From the NCBI GenBank assembly GCA_009663005.1, contig CM018913.1, positions 17,631,440 to 17,641,439 on the forward strand: a stretch of 10,000 nt of DNA, read 5' to 3'. A program made the position numbers and the translations under genes. Under the pieces are notes generated by a model. That model was not told where the DNA came from, did not search any database, and saw nothing but the letters and a program-made list of their open reading frames with translations. This stretch comes from Actinidia chinensis (Eukaryota; Streptophyta; Magnoliopsida; Ericales; Actinidiaceae). Of the stretch, positions 7,241 through 10,000 are shown in pieces. Each line of letters begins with the position of its first letter. Position 1 is the first letter of the stretch.

Positions 7241-7560
7241 CACAGGTTACTTTAGTGCGGATTGAATCAGTATATATAATAACAAGTGATCCGACCAGAA
7301 GTATGACCTAACTTATCGAGTGCAAAGACCACATCAAGCAATTCTTTTTCGGTGGTGGTATAGTTCAATTGGGCATCAGTAAGTGTCCTTGCTAGGCATA
7401 GTATATGACATGGGTTTCTCTCTATCCTTTGTGCCCTAAAACAGCTCCACTGCATAATCACTAATCACCGCATCACCCACATCAAGCTCAAAAGGATAGA
7501 CCAAGCCGGTGATCGAATAATTGGTGCCGGTGGTGAAGAAGACCCTTAATTTTATCAAGG
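7241..7560 (-). pseudogene. pol: RNase H domain of pol (degenerate)
   Basis: RNase H removes the RNA strand of the RNA/DNA hybrid during reverse transcription. The best-kept coding text of the window is here: LARTLTDAQLNYTTTEKELL then DVVFALDK (about 7405-7315), a typical Ty3/gypsy RNase H stretch whose Glu in TEKELL is a catalytic-site position. Upstream, pieces of the 'LPFEL.CDAS..AVGAVL' segment are visible across frames (DYAVE at about 7465, GAVLGHK at about 7450). Downstream is VIIYTD (about 7285-7270), the 'V.TDH' strand with its Asp, although the frame breaks directly after it. At least three frameshifts occur in 320 bp. LNYTTTEKELL is also a lineage hint for Athila/Tat-type elements. 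Confidence 0.93.
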
Positions 7561-8580
7561 CTTCTTGGCATGTCGGGTCCCTCAAAAGGTACATCTAATG
7601 AAAGCAAGTGACACAAGGTTCTCGAGATACACTAACCCCTACAATAAAGTGACGAAAATCCGCATGCCTAAAATGATCTAAGTCTTTCACACACTTAGGG
7701 ATCGGTAGATGTTGAATCAATTCGATTTTTGCTTTTCTACCTCTATCCCCTTTGCTAGACACAATTGCCCAAGAACTAACTTGTGTTAACCATGAAATGA
7801 CACTTCTCCTAATTTAAAACCAAGTGACTTTCTTCACATCTCTTCAAAAACACTTTTTAAATACGCTAACATGATTCCACAGTATCCCATACAACCGAGA
7901 AATCGGCCATGACTACCTCAAGGATCTTTTCAACCATGTCGCTAAAAATTGAACTCATGTCACCTTTGAAAATGGCCGGTGCATTGGCATAGGCCGAAAG
8001 GCATTCTCCTATAGGCATAAGTGCCAAAAGGGCATGGAATGTGGTCTTATCTTATCCTCTAAGCCACCTGCTCAATCTGATGTGGTACCTAGAGTACCCA
8101 TCCTAAAAACATAATTGCTCGGGCGGCCCCAAAACACGCTCTAAGACTTGATCCTAAAGGGGAAGTGGAATGGTCTTTCCTAGTAGCAGCATTCAAACTT
8201 TCGGTATCGCGCCACATTCGCTCAACTCCTTTTGGACCTAGTTGGCACTAAGCTCATTATCTCATTCTTTTACCACGCGTTACCGCCCACCACCCACCAA
8301 ACCCCCGACTTCTTAGGAACACCTTTGGTTGGACTCACCCACTTAGAATCAGAAATTGGGTATATAATACCCCATCAAAAGTTTCATTCAGCACTCTCCC
8401 TCTACGCCTCTTTCATATTGGGGTGGGGTTTACAACGCCTTTGCCTTTGAACGTCACAGGTTTAGACTCCTCTTCCAATGAATACGATGATGCCATGAGT
8501 GGACTAATACCGTGAAGATCCGCTATTGTCCAACCTAATGACTTCTATGCCTCTTAAGTTTTTCAACAATGATTCCTCTT
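7561..8580 (-). pseudogene. pol: Reverse transcriptase domain of pol (degenerate)
   Basis: Reverse transcriptase copies element RNA into DNA. Motifs in order on the minus strand: LHGISP (near 8515), the entry to the domain; ISDSKWVSPTKGVPKKSGV (8356-8300); ESLNAATRKDH (8202-8170), the 'RKLNxATRKDHFPLP' region; KTTF (8048-8037); NAPAIFKGDM then SSIFSDMVEKILE (about 7988-7922); and the active-site turn VMADFSVV (7913-7887). There, GCC (Ala, 7905-7907) replaces the first Asp of the usual MDDF. After it come KRCEESHLVLN, a stop where Trp is expected, then EKCHFMV (about 7840-7780), and pieces of the thumb (LRSF, DVPFE). The finger segment between 8300 and 8205 has lost its VCIDYR motif. It is inactive both by truncating stops and by the active-site change. 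Confidence 0.93.
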
Positions 8581-9030
8581 GACCTCCGTTAGGCTAGAGG
8601 ATATGACAACAGGTAAGACTCCCTTCTCCCAAGAAATGCATACTTAAGTGTAGATAATCAAGGTTTTCTTTCCGTAATTGGTGGTTTTTCTCAATTAAAC
8701 AGGTTTAACTACACTTGGGCCAGAGGTTTTAACAGTTGGGGTCCAATAAACCAAATGCACGAAGACTCTGTCACGTCTCTTTACCGACAATGATGCTCCC
8801 TAAAACTTAACACTTTCGGATTCCAATTGGTCCATTGGGGCGCACTCCAAACTAGAGCCTCTCATCGAATCTGCCATGAACTCATGATCCACATGCTCCT
8901 TAAAAAGAAATGATGGACCTCATGACAGTTTATTTCCTCAATTTGGTATACTTACTCCTTCATTGTTTCCCAAGCAGTGAAAATGTTTTATTCCAACATT
9001 ATATACAACATGAAAGCTTAATAATCATGC
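8581..9030 (-). pseudogene. pol: Protease to RT linker of pol (degenerate)
   Basis: Coding remains connecting PR and RT. Readable on the minus strand are HLKYAFLGEGSL (about 8650-8615), matching the 'LPSHLKYAYLGEG..LPVIIS' segment that precedes RT in Athila polyproteins. Upstream of it is a 25-codon open stretch with EHVDHEFMADSMRG (about 8900-8860), in the acidic linker position. It is broken by stops and at least two frameshifts. No separate function is known to me. Confidence 0.75.
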
Positions 9031-9400
9031 CTGCAATGAATAACGCATTCGCCGTGGCTAATAATGGTCTACCTAAGATGACAGGATAATGACGTTTAGA
9101 CGACTGCACAATCGATAGGTTGAGTATCCAAGACTTGAAATCTACCGGGTCATTACACAGTTAATCGACTTGAATAAGAACATCCTCGATGATACCCCTC
9201 GGGACTTAACAAACGATCAGTCCAACTCAAGTGTAACTCGCTTGGTTTTAGTTCTCCTAAACCTAGGTCTTTGTATACGGAATACGGCAACAATTCACGC
9301 TTAGAACCTAATTCGAGAAGTGCTCGATCATCTTACAAACCCCTAGTATGCACAAAATAGTAGGACAACCGGGGTCCTTAACTTTCGGCACAGTCTTGGG
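9031..9400 (-). pseudogene. pol: Aspartic protease domain (degenerate)
   Basis: The retroviral-type aspartic protease cuts the Gag-Pol polyprotein. On the minus strand KDPGCPTILCILG (9380-9341) leads into ALLELGSKRELLPYSVYKDL (9323 to about 9264), then GLGELKP, an outline of 'ADRSFVKSRGV..DV', FQVLDT, and finally PVILGRPLLATANAL (about 9083-9041), the second conserved block with the ILGRP hydrophobic-Gly motif. The first block is the catalytic loop, normally DLGAS in Athila. Here the Asp codon is GAA (Glu, 9312-9314) and Ala-Ser is Ser-Lys, so the enzyme would be dead even without the downstream stops. A frameshift lies between 9341 and 9323, just before the loop. Confidence 0.9.
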
Positions 9401-10000
9401 CATTGGAGAAGGCACTCTGACTCCTCATTCATCATTGCCGTCTCCTTTAACATGCAATCCCTTTTGATAGTACAACAATTCTTTTAAAAAATTTGCATAG
9501 AGGATCTGTTTAATAGGCATCTAATATCGGAATATTGATCGATCTTAATTTGAAGACTCATAAATTTTCGAATTTTAAGTTTGCTTTACTCACTTTTGCC
9601 ATCTTGTTGGAACGGTGCATGTTTTAAATCCTCAACAGTAATTTTCTTGACAATTTGTGACCGGCTCAGAATCATGCTCATGGTCTTCTTTTAGCCCTTT
9701 GCTTTCTTCCTTTCCTCCTCTAACTTTCGGCTTTCACTCTCCCCACCTAACTCTTAGACTGCTCCCCACCGTGAATTACCCTCTTTGGTGGCAAGTGTTT
9801 TATCAAGTTCCGTACACTCACTTATAAGGGTCATGATGGCCTGGAATGCTCATGTGTTTCCTCAATGCAATTTGGCAAGGCTTAGGATTTTGCTGAGGTG
9901 GGCGGGAAATCGCCCTTCATTTGTTGTGAAATTACTATAGACTCTCAAGTATATAATTCATTTTCCAAATTGTTGCTCATACTTGTGACTTTAGTGTGCA
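9401..10000 (-). pseudogene. gag: C-terminal part of gag (degenerate, cut by window edge)
   Basis: Gag forms the virus-like particle. What remains on the minus strand is its C-terminal linker: NNLENEL (about 9979-9958), QMKGDFPP (about 9922-9899), AIMTLISECTELDKTLATKE (9840-9781; the worn 'ITLRSG' site), a charged stretch LEEERKKAKG (about 9724-9695), SINIPILDA (about 9542-9516) with KFFK after it, the 'INIPLLDAIKQIPSYAKFLK' segment. A zinc knuckle (CCHC) is not visible; it would lie further right if present. Several stops and frame changes are present. The domain start lies beyond position 10000. Confidence 0.8.

Larger units (their letters stand above)
37..10000 (-). mobile_element. Degenerate Athila-lineage Ty3/gypsy LTR retrotransposon, 3' part
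   Basis: An LTR retrotransposon copies itself through an RNA intermediate, using its own Gag, protease, reverse transcriptase, RNase H and integrase. All of these are visible on the minus strand in the order Gag tail, PR, RT, RH, IN, then an env-like frame, a polypurine tract and a 3' LTR. RH before IN is the Ty3/gypsy (Metaviridae) order. The sequence flavour (LNYTTTEKELL in RNase H, PVILGRP near the end of PR, KDPGCPTI before PR), the env-like frame and the long LTR point to Athila rather than to a chromovirus; no chromodomain follows integrase. The 5' LTR and most of gag lie past position 10000. Stops and frameshifts in every domain mean the copy is dead. Lineage assignment rests on remembered motifs, not on a search. 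Confidence 0.93.

Noticed and set aside
8232..8450. Plus-strand open frame of 72 codons
   Set aside because: It is antisense to the start of reverse transcriptase (ISDSKWVSP and KKSGV are on the minus strand).

Overview
The window is plant nuclear DNA and is filled almost entirely by one old, decayed LTR retrotransposon of the Ty3/gypsy superfamily, read on the minus strand. The domain sequences (Gag tail, aspartic protease, reverse transcriptase, RNase H, integrase) match the Athila lineage as I know it from plant genomes. An extra env-like open frame downstream of pol and a long LTR of about 1.7 kb also fit Athila. I see no host gene, RNA gene, CRISPR array or bacterial-style operon. The base composition is AT-rich and nothing in the window identifies the species.

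Layout, in the direction of element transcription (right to left): the C-terminal part of gag (10000-9401), the protease (9400-9031), a linker (9030-8581), reverse transcriptase (8580-7561), RNase H (7560-7241), and integrase with its C-terminal GPY/F-like module (7240-5540). Next come a non-coding spacer with 54-bp tandem repeats and a long polypurine stretch (5539-4438), a broken env-like frame ending in an acidic tail (4437-3324), a non-coding 3' region of about 1.6 kb, the polypurine tract (1741-1732), and the 3' LTR (1729 down to about 37 or 17). The 5' LTR, the primer binding site and most of gag lie beyond the right edge.

Every coding domain is recognisable but none is intact. Stops and frameshifts occur every few tens of codons. 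The RT active site has lost its first aspartate (VMADF in place of MDDF), and the protease catalytic aspartate is a glutamate (ELGSK). The integrase acidic triad is still visible, split over reading frames. The copy is therefore non-autonomous and old.

The least expected structures are non-coding. The palindrome GCGTTCGAACGC recurs in the presumed U3 of the LTR, and again in a tandem array of about 54-bp units between pol and the env-like frame. A 95-bp tandem repeat lies in the 3' half of the LTR. A perfect 9-bp hairpin abuts the polypurine tract. A second purine-rich/G9 tract lies between pol and the env-like frame.
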